A DNA stretch of 9,331 nt, from contig CAKUXO010000040.1 of assembly GCA_934700385.1 (NCBI GenBank), positions 1 through 9,331 of the forward strand, read 5' to 3'. Of this stretch, positions 1 through 6,032 are shown piece after piece. This stretch comes from an uncultured Candidatus Melainabacteria bacterium (lineage in GTDB: Bacteria > Cyanobacteriota > Vampirovibrionia > Gastranaerophilales > Gastranaerophilaceae). Below the pieces are notes generated by a model. That model ran no database searches. It saw nothing but the letters and a program-made list of their open reading frames with translations, and was not told where the DNA came from. Every line of letters begins with the position of its first letter. Position 1 is the stretch's first letter. Position numbers and translations under genes: made by a program.

Positions 1-134
1 CAAGATATTATAATACTATGATGGCTAAAATAAGTAGTGATGGTGCAGGCGCAGAATCGGCGGCATTAGATGTTATTGAAGCAGGAACAATTAATATAAG
101 AGCTTCTGTTAATATGACATACTATCTAAAATAA
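1..134 (+). CDS. C-terminal fragment of a SIMPL-domain (YggE/DUF541-like) protein
   Basis: The gene enters from the left edge; the reading frame begins at base 3 and ends with TAA at 132-134, leaving 43 visible residues. The last segment reads DVIEAGTINIRASVNMTYYL. This matches the way SIMPL/YggE-family proteins usually end: a short Gly-containing turn followed by a beta strand of the type 'G-x-I-x-I-x-A-S-V-x-V-x-Y-x-L'. Members of that family are generally exported or periplasmic proteins of poorly defined function, linked in E. coli to oxidative stress. No catalytic or signal sequence can be judged because the N-terminal part lies outside the window. The family call rests on this short tail only, so it is tentative; that the frame is a real gene end is more secure than its name. 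Confidence 0.5.
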   Translation, partial: RYYNTMMAKISSDGAGAESAALDVIEAGTINIRASVNMTYYLK

Positions 135-152
135 TTCCTTGCAATTTTGTTA

Positions 153-180
153 TGCTAATGTTATCTTATTAATGTTAGCA
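153..180 (+). terminator. Imperfect hairpin after the SIMPL-like gene, weak terminator candidate
   Basis: The arms TGCTAATGTT (153-162) and AATGTTAGCA (171-180) can pair over 10 positions, two of them G-U wobbles, around an 8-base loop. The hairpin starts 18 bases after the stop codon, which suits a terminator. However, the following bases are CTTGATGGAG rather than a T run, and the stem is AT-rich. It may instead be an mRNA 3' end or processing structure. Confidence 0.25.
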
Positions 181-181
181 C

Positions 182-208
182 TTGATGGAGTTATTCATTT
201 TTTATAGT
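182..208 (+). promoter_or_regulatory. Candidate sigma70-type promoter for the SNF2 gene
   Basis: TTGATG (182-187) and TATAGT (203-208) resemble -35 and -10 boxes, with a short spacer of 15 bases. Transcription would start near 215, leaving a leader of about 33 bases before the GTG at 248. A second option, TTGCAA (139-144) with TATCTT (162-167) at a 17-base spacing, is equally weak. Neither is convincing in AT-rich DNA. Confidence 0.25.
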
Positions 209-247
209 GCACTCGTTTGGTCTTAAGTAGTTTACCACGGATAATTT

Positions 248-3200
248 GTGAAGTACACGTTTAACAATAAATACCTCAAAGATAATTCAAAACCCGGTTC
301 TTTTAGACGGGGTTATGAAACATATCAAAAAGGTTTGGTTGAAGAAGTTAAATTCAACGAAAATATAGTTAGGGCAAAGGTTAAAGGGAATTTTAAATCT
401 CATTATGAAACAGGGATTAAATTCACCAAAGCCGGCGCAAAACCAACTTGCAATTGTCCATTAGAAGAACCATGGTGTAAACATGCAATTGCACTTGGTT
501 TTCATTCATTAAAAAATCATTTTTGGGAAGAATTTTTATACGAAAAATTTGATATAGAACCAAAACTTGAAGATGAAGAACTACCAATGAATGAAAATCC
601 GCAAGGCGATTTCATCTTCCACTTTAACCCTAAAAGGCGACAAAATTTCTTTTCAATTTTAGTAATGAATCGCCACACAAAAAAGGTTATAAGGGATTTA
701 GAAGCTGTTTTCAAGCAGATTTTAGCTAAACAAAAAGAAGAAGAAAACTTTGTTTTAAACAATTCTCAAAAACTTGAAGTATTAATGTTTAAAATGCTTT
801 TAAGTCAATCAAGACTTGATAAAAAATCTGGCTGGTATGACGTTCAAATTAACAAATTTGATGAATTTTTCAAAATGTTATCTCGCCTTGATGACGTCAT
901 AGACGCCAAAACCCACAAAAAAATTCGTTTTTCAGATAGCATTTGGAATTTATGTTTAGATGTAAATGTTTCATTTGTCGGCAATATTCTTCTTAGCTTA
1001 TACTGGAAAAGAAACGATACAGATGAAATTTATCCTTTTGAAGAAGTAAGATATTTTTCAAGACAATTAAAATGGGGAAGATATAAAGATGTTATTTTTC
1101 AATCTGACACACAAGTAAGTGTCATTCCCCAAAACCTTACCAAAGCCAGTTTTTCAGATATAAAAGACGCAGATGGCGGAAAATTTGTTTATGAGGAATT
1201 ACCTAAACTTAAAGAATTAATGACAGTTAATATGTCAGAAGAAATGGAAAAACTGACATTTGAAAAACGTCCGCCAAAATGTATTGTTGAACTAGGAGTC
1301 GATTACGACCAATCCTTAAAAGCGTCTTTAGAATTTGAATATGACGGAGTTAGAGTCCCTTATCAAAAACAATATAAAAGCCCTTACGTTACAATTAAAG
1401 ACCCTAAAAAAGATTTACTTTATTGGATTAAAAGGGATATGCAATTTGAACAATCTGCCTATCAAATGCTTTTAGCATGCAGATTTGCACCTGTTCAATC
1501 TAACAACTTAGCTCTTGATAAAGAATTTGCAATTGATTTTTATAACTATTACATTTCAAAAGCAGGAGATGGTTGGGAATTTATCGAAAAAGACGATTTA
1601 TCTTTTTATAAATTAAACAAAAAAGGTTTGAAACTTGTTGCCGATATTGATTTTTCACCAGAAGGCACAGATAAATTTGAAATTCAATTAAAAGGTTTAG
1701 CGGACGATAAAGAAGTTGATTTTGAAAAAATAATCGATTTAACTTATGATGGTGCAAAATATTACAACATTCCGTCAGGCGGTCAGGTTTCAATTCCAAC
1801 AGATGATGTTTTATCTTTATTAAAATCATTCAACACTTATGACGTTTATAAAAATGATAGCGATAAATATATCGTAAGAACATATCGTGCCGGCGTTGTT
1901 TCTGAAATGGAAAAAATGGGCATAACTCTTAAAATGAGCCGCAGTTTTTCAAGATTTTGGAAAGAAATTTCAACATTTTCAACTATGGATAACACTGCTC
2001 TACCTAAAAACCTAAAAGCCGATTTAAGAGAATATCAATTAAAAGGTTTTTCTTGGCTTTGGTTTTTATATAAATACGGGCTTAATGGTGTTTTAGCTGA
2101 TGATATGGGGCTTGGTAAAACTGTTCAAACTTTGGCTTTGTTATTAAAAGCAAAAGAAAAAGATAATAAAGAGCCAAGCATTGTTATTTGCCCAACAAGT
2201 GTTGTATTTAACTGGGAAAAAGAAATTGAAAAATTTGCCCCAAATTTAAAATTTTTAACACTAGCGGGTTCAGATAGAAAAAATAAATTTAAAGATATTT
2301 CAAAATATGACGTTGTAATTACAAGTTATGCGTTAATTAGAAGGGATATTGAAGAACTTAAAAAAGAAAAATTCAGATATATTATTCTTGATGAATCTCA
2401 AAATATTAAAAACGCAAAAAGCCAAACTTCAATTGCAACAAAACAACTAAATTCGTCTCATAGACTTGCTCTTTCAGGTACACCAATTGAAAACAAACTT
2501 GAAGAATTGTGGTCTGTTTTTGATTTTCTAATGCCAGGGTTCTTATTTGACGCTAATGAGTTTAACCATAGATTCGTTAACCCGATTGTTGAAAATGAAG
2601 ATACAGAGGTTCAAAAGCGCTTAAGATCACAAATTTTCCCATTCATTTTAAGAAGAATGAAAAGGGATGTTGCTAAAGATTTACCTGATAAAATTGAATC
2701 AGTTGCATATTGCGAACTTACACCCGAGCAAAAAGATTTATATTTACAAGTTCTTGATTCAACAAAAGAAGAATTATTCAAATCTATTGAAACAGTTGGG
2801 CTTGAAAAATCAAGAATGTCAATTTTTTCAGCGTTATTGCGCCTAAGACAAATTTGTTGTCACCCTCGCTTATATGATAAAGAAGGTCAATTAGGTATTA
2901 ATGAATCTGGTAAATTTGAACATTTACAAGATATGCTTGAAGAAATTATTTCAGAAAAACATAGAATTCTATTGTTCTCTCAATTTGTTGGAATGTTAGA
3001 TATAATTAAAAAATGGCTTGAAGAAAAAGGAATTAAGCACGAATATCTTTCAGGCAAAACTAAAGACCGTCAAGCAGTGGTTGATAAGTTTAACAACGAC
3101 CCAACAATTCCGATTTTCTTGGTTTCCCTAAAAGCAGGTGGTACGGGCTTAAATTTAACAGGTGCCGATTATGTAATTCATTATGACCCTTGGTGGAATC

Positions 3201-3415
3201 CTGCTGTTGAAGACCAAGCAACAGATAGAGCCTATAGAATCGGTCAAACCAAGAAAGTATTTGTATATCGCTTGATTACTAAAAATACAGTTGAAGAAAA
3301 AATCCAAGCACTTAAATCTAAAAAACGCTCACTTGTTGATAGTGTAATTTCAATTGATAGAAATATCGTTAAATCCCTTACATATCAAGAAATTAAAGAT
3401 ATTTTTTCAGTGTAG
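248..3415 (+). CDS. SWIM zinc-finger SNF2-family ATP-dependent helicase/translocase
   Basis: This is a 1055-residue Swi2/Snf2 protein, a double-stranded-DNA translocase family that uses ATP to remodel protein-DNA complexes. Residues about 60-85 form a SWIM zinc finger (C68, C70, C77, H79; CxC-x6-CxH). A long middle region (about 100-590) fits the bacterial SNF2-associated domain. The ATPase core follows: Walker A DDMGLGKT at 618-625 (K624), motif II DESQ at 715-718, motif III SGTPIEN from 743, motif V LKAGGTGLNLTG from 961, and motif VI QATDRAYRIGQ at 990-1000 with arginine-finger candidates R994 and R997. All core motifs are intact. The GTG start is chosen because TAA at 242-244 closes the frame just upstream and the next Met codons would approach the SWIM finger; a weak CGGA lies 6 bases before it. 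Motif II is DESQ where DEAQ or DEGH is commoner. The exact role (repair, transcription recycling or defence) cannot be read from the sequence. Confidence 0.93.
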   Translation: MKYTFNNKYLKDNSKPGSFRRGYETYQKGLVEEVKFNENIVRAKVKGNFKSHYETGIKFTKAGAKPTCNCPLEEPWCKHAIALGFHSLKNHFWEEFLYEKFDIEPKLEDEELPMNENPQGDFIFHFNPKRRQNFFSILVMNRHTKKVIRDLEAVFKQILAKQKEEENFVLNNSQKLEVLMFKMLLSQSRLDKKSGWYDVQINKFDEFFKMLSRLDDVIDAKTHKKIRFSDSIWNLCLDVNVSFVGNILLSLYWKRNDTDEIYPFEEVRYFSRQLKWGRYKDVIFQSDTQVSVIPQNLTKASFSDIKDADGGKFVYEELPKLKELMTVNMSEEMEKLTFEKRPPKCIVELGVDYDQSLKASLEFEYDGVRVPYQKQYKSPYVTIKDPKKDLLYWIKRDMQFEQSAYQMLLACRFAPVQSNNLALDKEFAIDFYNYYISKAGDGWEFIEKDDLSFYKLNKKGLKLVADIDFSPEGTDKFEIQLKGLADDKEVDFEKIIDLTYDGAKYYNIPSGGQVSIPTDDVLSLLKSFNTYDVYKNDSDKYIVRTYRAGVVSEMEKMGITLKMSRSFSRFWKEISTFSTMDNTALPKNLKADLREYQLKGFSWLWFLYKYGLNGVLADDMGLGKTVQTLALLLKAKEKDNKEPSIVICPTSVVFNWEKEIEKFAPNLKFLTLAGSDRKNKFKDISKYDVVITSYALIRRDIEELKKEKFRYIILDESQNIKNAKSQTSIATKQLNSSHRLALSGTPIENKLEELWSVFDFLMPGFLFDANEFNHRFVNPIVENEDTEVQKRLRSQIFPFILRRMKRDVAKDLPDKIESVAYCELTPEQKDLYLQVLDSTKEELFKSIETVGLEKSRMSIFSALLRLRQICCHPRLYDKEGQLGINESGKFEHLQDMLEEIISEKHRILLFSQFVGMLDIIKKWLEEKGIKHEYLSGKTKDRQAVVDKFNNDPTIPIFLVSLKAGGTGLNLTGADYVIHYDPWWNPAVEDQATDRAYRIGQTKKVFVYRLITKNTVEEKIQALKSKKRSLVDSVISIDRNIVKSLTYQEIKDIFSV

Positions 3416-3431
3416 TTAGTGTTAATATTTT

Positions 3432-3460
3432 TTAACAATTAATTTGAATTTAGCAATTAT
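3432..3460 (+). promoter_or_regulatory. Candidate sigma70-type promoter for the 113-residue protein gene
   Basis: TTAACA (3432-3437, one mismatch to TTGACA) and AATTAT (3455-3460, four of six to TATAAT) are separated by exactly 17 bases. Transcription would begin near 3467, giving a leader of about 50 bases that carries the strong ribosome binding site. The -35 box overlaps a small AT-only inverted repeat (TGTTAA/TTAACA, 3420-3437). Confidence 0.4.
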
Positions 3461-3503
3461 TTTTCTTTAGAAGCATTAGATATTTTGTCACTAATGTTAG
3501 AAA

Positions 3504-3509
3504 AAGGAG
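3504..3509 (+). promoter_or_regulatory. Strong Shine-Dalgarno site that fixes the start at 3518
   Basis: AAGGAG lies 8 bases before the ATG at 3518-3520, an ideal spacing. It rules out the longer in-frame reading from a TTG at 3485, which has no ribosome binding site and would place this AAGGAG inside the coding region. Confidence 0.85.
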
Positions 3510-3517
3510 AAAGTATA

Positions 3518-3859
3518 ATGACAAAAATTTCACCAAAAATAACTGAAACAATTACTTCAGGATTTAGTTCAGGAATTAGTTCAAAATTTAAAAATAAAAA
3601 TATAGATAAAGCAGTTAAAAATGCACTTGATAGTCAAAAAGATTTAAGTTCATTTAAAAAAATAGATAATCAAAAAATAGCTGAAGCAACAAAGGCATTA
3701 TTTTTAAGTACAACAGATACACCTAAAGGCTTTAAGTCAATGGAAGATGCTCTTTTAGCTTCTGGTTATAATGTTAAAATTGACGACACAATTGCCAATG
3801 CCCCAAAAGCTTTAACACACTCTGAAGCAGTTGCAAAATTTACCAAAAAAATCGTTTAA
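3518..3859 (+). CDS. Hypothetical 113-residue Lys-rich protein, unrecognised
   Basis: I do not recognise this protein. From the ATG supported by a near-perfect Shine-Dalgarno site it has 113 residues, with 19 Lys, no Arg, no Cys and no Trp; acidic residues number about 12, so it is basic. The N-terminal 25 residues are Ser/Thr/Gly-rich (TSGFSSGISSKF), and residues 28-63 look helical with Lys/Ala/Asp. The C-terminal half includes a segment SMEDALLASGYNV, which looks like a small folded element. No signal peptide or membrane span is visible, so a cytoplasmic location is likely. It has its own candidate promoter, its own ribosome binding site and a good terminator at 3862-3891, so it looks like a monocistronic, well-translated gene. 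It is 102 bases past the SNF2 stop and convergent with prfA. The absence of Arg and the heavy use of AAA Lys codons fit low-GC base composition. Possible roles such as nucleic-acid binding are speculation from charge alone. Confidence 0.75.
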   Translation: MTKISPKITETITSGFSSGISSKFKNKNIDKAVKNALDSQKDLSSFKKIDNQKIAEATKALFLSTTDTPKGFKSMEDALLASGYNVKIDDTIANAPKALTHSEAVAKFTKKIV

Positions 3860-3861
3860 TT

Positions 3862-3891
3862 ATTAGCCGACATCTGCTTCGGCTAATTTTT
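3862..3891 (+). terminator. Rho-independent terminator of the 113-residue protein gene, inside the prfA 3' end
   Basis: ATTAGCCGA (3862-3870) and TCGGCTAAT (3879-3887) form a perfect 9-base-pair stem with an 8-base loop, followed by a T run at 3887-3891. It begins 3 bases after the TAA of the + strand gene. The same bases encode the last seven codons and the stop of prfA on the other strand. In the prfA direction no T run directly follows the stem; one occurs only about 12 bases further on, so it is a poorer terminator that way. Confidence 0.8.
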
Positions 3892-4957
3892 CCAATTTTA
3901 ATTTTTGGTCGTATTCAATTAGCATATTAATTAATTTATCTAAATTTCCCTCAATAACTTCTCTAACATCAAGATTTTGACCGATTCTATGGTCAGTTAA
4001 TCTTCCTTGAGGGAAATTATATGTTCTAATTCTTTCAGATCTATCCCCAGTTCCGACTTGAGAACGTCTTAAGTCGGTAACTTCTTTCATTTGTTTTTGA
4101 ACTTCCATATCATAAAGTTTTGCTTTTAAAATTTGTAAAGCTCTTTCTTTATTTTGAAGTTGAGATCGTTCTTCTGTACAGAAAATCATAATTCCAGTAG
4201 GTTTGTGAAATACACGAGCCGCTGTTTCAACTTTATTAACGTTTTGACCACCTGCACCACCTGAACGAGCAGTTGAAATTTCAATATCATTCATATTAAG
4301 TTCAACTTCAACATCATCTACTTCAGGCATAACGGCAACTGTTGCAGTTGATGTGTGGACTCTACCTTGAGATTCAGTTTGCGGAACCCTTTGAACCCTG
4401 TGAACACCAGATTCATATTTCAATTGAGAGTAAATATTTTCGCCACCTTTAATTGAAATAACAACTTCTGATACGCCACCGGCTTCACATTCATTAATTG
4501 ATAAAATTTTTGTTTGCCAACCTTTAGATTGAGCATATCTTAAATACATTCTCATAAGATCGCCCGCAAAAATGTTAGCTTCATCACCACCAGCAGAACC
4601 TCTTATTTCAAGCATAATATCTTTATCATCCATCGGGTCTTTAGGTAATAAAAGAACTTTTAAGCGATGTTCAAAATCTTCAATTTTCTTTTCATTTGAA
4701 TCAATTTCAGCATTTAAAAATTCTCTCATAGAAGAATCTTTTTCTGAATGCAACATTTCTTTTGCTTCATTAATTGCTTGAATTGTATCTTTATATTGAT
4801 AATAGATGTTAACTGTTTCTTCCATGGTTTTTCTTTGCTTAGATAAATCACGGAATTTTTCATAATCTTGAATAACTTCGGGTTTTGAAAGAGTTACACC
4901 GAGTTCTTGATATTTCTTTTCAATTTGTTCAACTTTTTCAAACATTGAATTATCCAT
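3863..4957 (-). CDS. prfA: Peptide chain release factor 1 (RF1)
   Basis: RF1 recognises UAA and UAG in the ribosomal A site and triggers hydrolysis of peptidyl-tRNA. The 364-residue protein has the usual length. The codon-reading tripeptide is P192-Q193-T194 (PxT, the RF1 type, not the SPF of RF2), within HRVQRVPQTESQGRVHTS. The catalytic GGQ is at 236-238 in STARSGGAGGQNVNKVE, where Q238 is the usual target of PrmC methylation. Residues 1-100 form the helical N-terminal domain. The start is ambiguous: the ATG at 4957 overlaps the end of thyX by 8 bases with GGAAGG 13 bases upstream. The ATG four codons later (4943-4945) gives MFEKVEQIEKKY, closer to the family consensus start, with GGA 7 bases before it. 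Either way translation is probably coupled to thyX. The prmC gene that often follows prfA is absent here. Confidence 0.97.
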   Translation of the reverse strand: MDNSMFEKVEQIEKKYQELGVTLSKPEVIQDYEKFRDLSKQRKTMEETVNIYYQYKDTIQAINEAKEMLHSEKDSSMREFLNAEIDSNEKKIEDFEHRLKVLLLPKDPMDDKDIMLEIRGSAGGDEANIFAGDLMRMYLRYAQSKGWQTKILSINECEAGGVSEVVISIKGGENIYSQLKYESGVHRVQRVPQTESQGRVHTSTATVAVMPEVDDVEVELNMNDIEISTARSGGAGGQNVNKVETAARVFHKPTGIMIFCTEERSQLQNKERALQILKAKLYDMEVQKQMKEVTDLRRSQVGTGDRSERIRTYNFPQGRLTDHRIGQNLDVREVIEGNLDKLINMLIEYDQKLKLEKLAEADVG

Positions 4958-5645
4958 TTTTGGTTTTCATCCTTCCGCATGATTTGTCTTCGTCGCAATA
5001 ACCAAGTCTTTCGCATTTTGGTACGAGATGTTCTTTAAGCCAAGGCTCTTTTTCAACCACAAGTTCACACATTTTATTAACAATTTGTCTGATTTCATAT
5101 TGTGCTCTTGTACATAATCTTAAATTTGCTAAGTGGATTAATTCACGAAGATTTAAACTTGTAACTAATGAACTTGCCGCTGCGTTTGGTAAAATAGAGC
5201 GAGCGTCTTCAGCTTTTATGCCGTTATCAGTAAATTCAGAATATAACTTAGCGCACTGAGCCATGAAATCTTCAAATTTAGCCAAAAGAACAGGGTCTTT
5301 TTCAATAGCTTTTGGAATAATATAATCAAATTCGCCTTTTTCTTTAACATATCTTTGAGATTTTTGGGAAAAGCTCATGTGTCTATGGCGAACTAATTGA
5401 TGTGAAGCAGCTCTTGAGATGTTATTAATTGCAAAAGATAATTGAATGTGCTCAATTGTGGAATAATGCCCAGAAGAAATAACTCTTTTAATGAGATTTA
5501 ATTTCTTTTCTTTATCTTGTGTAATATTATCAAAAATCTCAACAGCGCCATCGGGACTATAACAAGTTCTACACGCAGTATAAATAACATCTACCAAGTT
5601 ATTTGGTATTGAAATTAGTTTTACTTGCGCCTCTTTTTTTGCCAT
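4950..5645 (-). CDS. thyX: Flavin-dependent thymidylate synthase
   Basis: ThyX makes dTMP from dUMP using methylene-tetrahydrofolate as carbon donor and NAD(P)H through FAD, without needing the ThyA/dihydrofolate-reductase cycle. The 231-residue length is typical. The ThyX signature RHR-x7-S is present at R86-H87-R88 to S96 (RHRHMSFSQKSQRY). Other conserved family segments are SSGHYSTIEH at 57-66, EDARSILPNA at 146-155, and LRLCTRAQYEIR at 175-186, whose arginines normally contact dUMP and flavin. The ATG at 5643-5645 has AGGA (5651-5654) five bases upstream. The gene sits between rpmE and prfA in the same direction, 79 bases from rpmE and touching prfA, so it is probably co-transcribed with prfA. 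The C-terminal tail is Cys/Lys-rich (CERLGYCDEDKSCGRMK), which is not part of the core fold. Confidence 0.97.
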   Translation of the reverse strand: MAKKEAQVKLISIPNNLVDVIYTACRTCYSPDGAVEIFDNITQDKEKKLNLIKRVISSGHYSTIEHIQLSFAINNISRAASHQLVRHRHMSFSQKSQRYVKEKGEFDYIIPKAIEKDPVLLAKFEDFMAQCAKLYSEFTDNGIKAEDARSILPNAAASSLVTSLNLRELIHLANLRLCTRAQYEIRQIVNKMCELVVEKEPWLKEHLVPKCERLGYCDEDKSCGRMKTKNG

Positions 5646-5675
5646 ATTAATCCTACACTATCTTTTTATAAATTA

Positions 5676-5694
5676 GGCTGGTATTAAGCCAGCC
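5676..5694 (-). terminator. GC-rich hairpin between rpmE and thyX, terminator or attenuator
   Basis: GGCTGG (5676-5681) pairs with CCAGCC (5689-5694), extended by a G-U pair, around a 5-base loop. It lies about 30 bases after the rpmE stop codon. On the minus strand it is followed by TAATTTATAAAAAG, a poor U tract, so termination would be partial. The TATAAA just beyond it (5665-5670) could be a -10 box, but no good -35 sits at the right distance. It probably sets the level of thyX-prfA relative to rpmE or stabilises the rpmE mRNA end. Confidence 0.45.
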
Positions 5695-5724
5695 AATTGA
5701 AAATTTATTTTTAAATTGTTACTC

Positions 5725-5925
5725 TTATTTTTTTTCGTAACGTTTTTTGAATCTTTCAACTCTACCTTCAGAGTCTAAAATCTTTTGGTTGCCAGTATAG
5801 AATGGGTGGCAAGCATTACAAATTTCAACAGTGATGTTATCTTCAACAGAACCTGTTTCAATTTCATTACCACATACGCATTTTATAGTTGTTTTTTTGT
5901 AATTAGGATGAATGTCTTTTTTCAT
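5725..5925 (-). CDS. rpmE: Large-subunit ribosomal protein bL31, zinc-binding type
   Basis: bL31 is a small protein of the 50S subunit that helps bridge to the 30S head. The 66-residue protein begins MKKDIHPNYKKTTIKCVCGN and carries the four zinc ligands of the C+ form: C16 and C18 (CxC) and C36 and C39 (CNAC). It continues with the conserved HPFYTGNQK segment (40-48) and a basic tail. Such C+ copies usually serve when zinc is plentiful; no C- paralogue is visible in this window. The ATG at 5923-5925 has AAGGGA (5932-5937) six bases before it. It is the first gene of the minus-strand cluster with thyX and prfA, driven by a near-consensus promoter at 5961-5989. Confidence 0.97.
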   Translation of the reverse strand: MKKDIHPNYKKTTIKCVCGNEIETGSVEDNITVEICNACHPFYTGNQKILDSEGRVERFKKRYEKK

Positions 5926-5960
5926 TTATTTTCCCTTTTTAGTGATGATTAACTATTATC

Positions 5961-5989
5961 ATTTTACGTTGCTAAAAAAAATTTTTCAA
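5961..5989 (-). promoter_or_regulatory. Near-consensus sigma70-type promoter of rpmE
   Basis: Read on the minus strand, TTGAAA (5989-5984) and TAAAAT (5966-5961) are separated by exactly 17 bases. Each box differs from consensus by one or two bases. Transcription would start near 5954, about 28 bases before the rpmE ATG, leaving room for the ribosome binding site. It faces away from the lepA promoter in the same intergenic region. Confidence 0.7.
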
Positions 5990-5990
5990 G

Positions 5991-6018
5991 CATGAATTAA
6001 TTTATATTTTTTTTCATG
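5991..6018. repeat. Inverted repeat CATGAA-N16-TTCATG between divergent promoters
   Basis: CATGAA (5991-5996) and TTCATG (6013-6018) are perfect 6-base inverted repeats with a 16-base AT-only spacer. The left arm lies directly upstream of the rpmE -35 box and the right arm overlaps the TG of the lepA extended -10. The placement would suit a regulator site acting on both genes, but a chance match in AT-rich DNA is quite possible. Confidence 0.3.
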
Positions 6019-6025
6019 ATACAAT
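5997..6025 (+). promoter_or_regulatory. Extended -10 promoter of lepA, placed for a leaderless transcript
   Basis: TGATACAAT (6017-6025) is an extended -10 element with five of six matches to TATAAT. The -35 position (TTAATT, 5997-6002, 17-base spacing) is poor, as is common when an extended -10 is present. Only 7 bases separate the -10 box from the lepA ATG at 6033, so transcription should start at or within a base or so of the A of the ATG. Confidence 0.6.
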
Positions 6026-6032
6026 AAAAACT

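Noticed and set aside
3420..3437. TGTTAA/TTAACA inverted repeat after the SNF2 gene as a terminator
   Set aside because: The stem is six AT-dominated pairs with no T run after it, and its right arm coincides with a better -35 box. I see no convincing terminator for the SNF2 gene.
153..3500. Similar words CTAATGTTAG/TAATGTTAGCA near 153-180 and 3491-3500 as insertion or attachment-site repeats
   Set aside because: The matches are short and AT-rich, with no integrase or transposase nearby and no break in gene order or composition between them.
3485..3517. TTG-initiated extension adding 11 residues to the 113-residue protein
   Set aside because: The AAGGAG Shine-Dalgarno site sits inside this extension, 8 bases before the ATG at 3518, and no ribosome binding site precedes the TTG.
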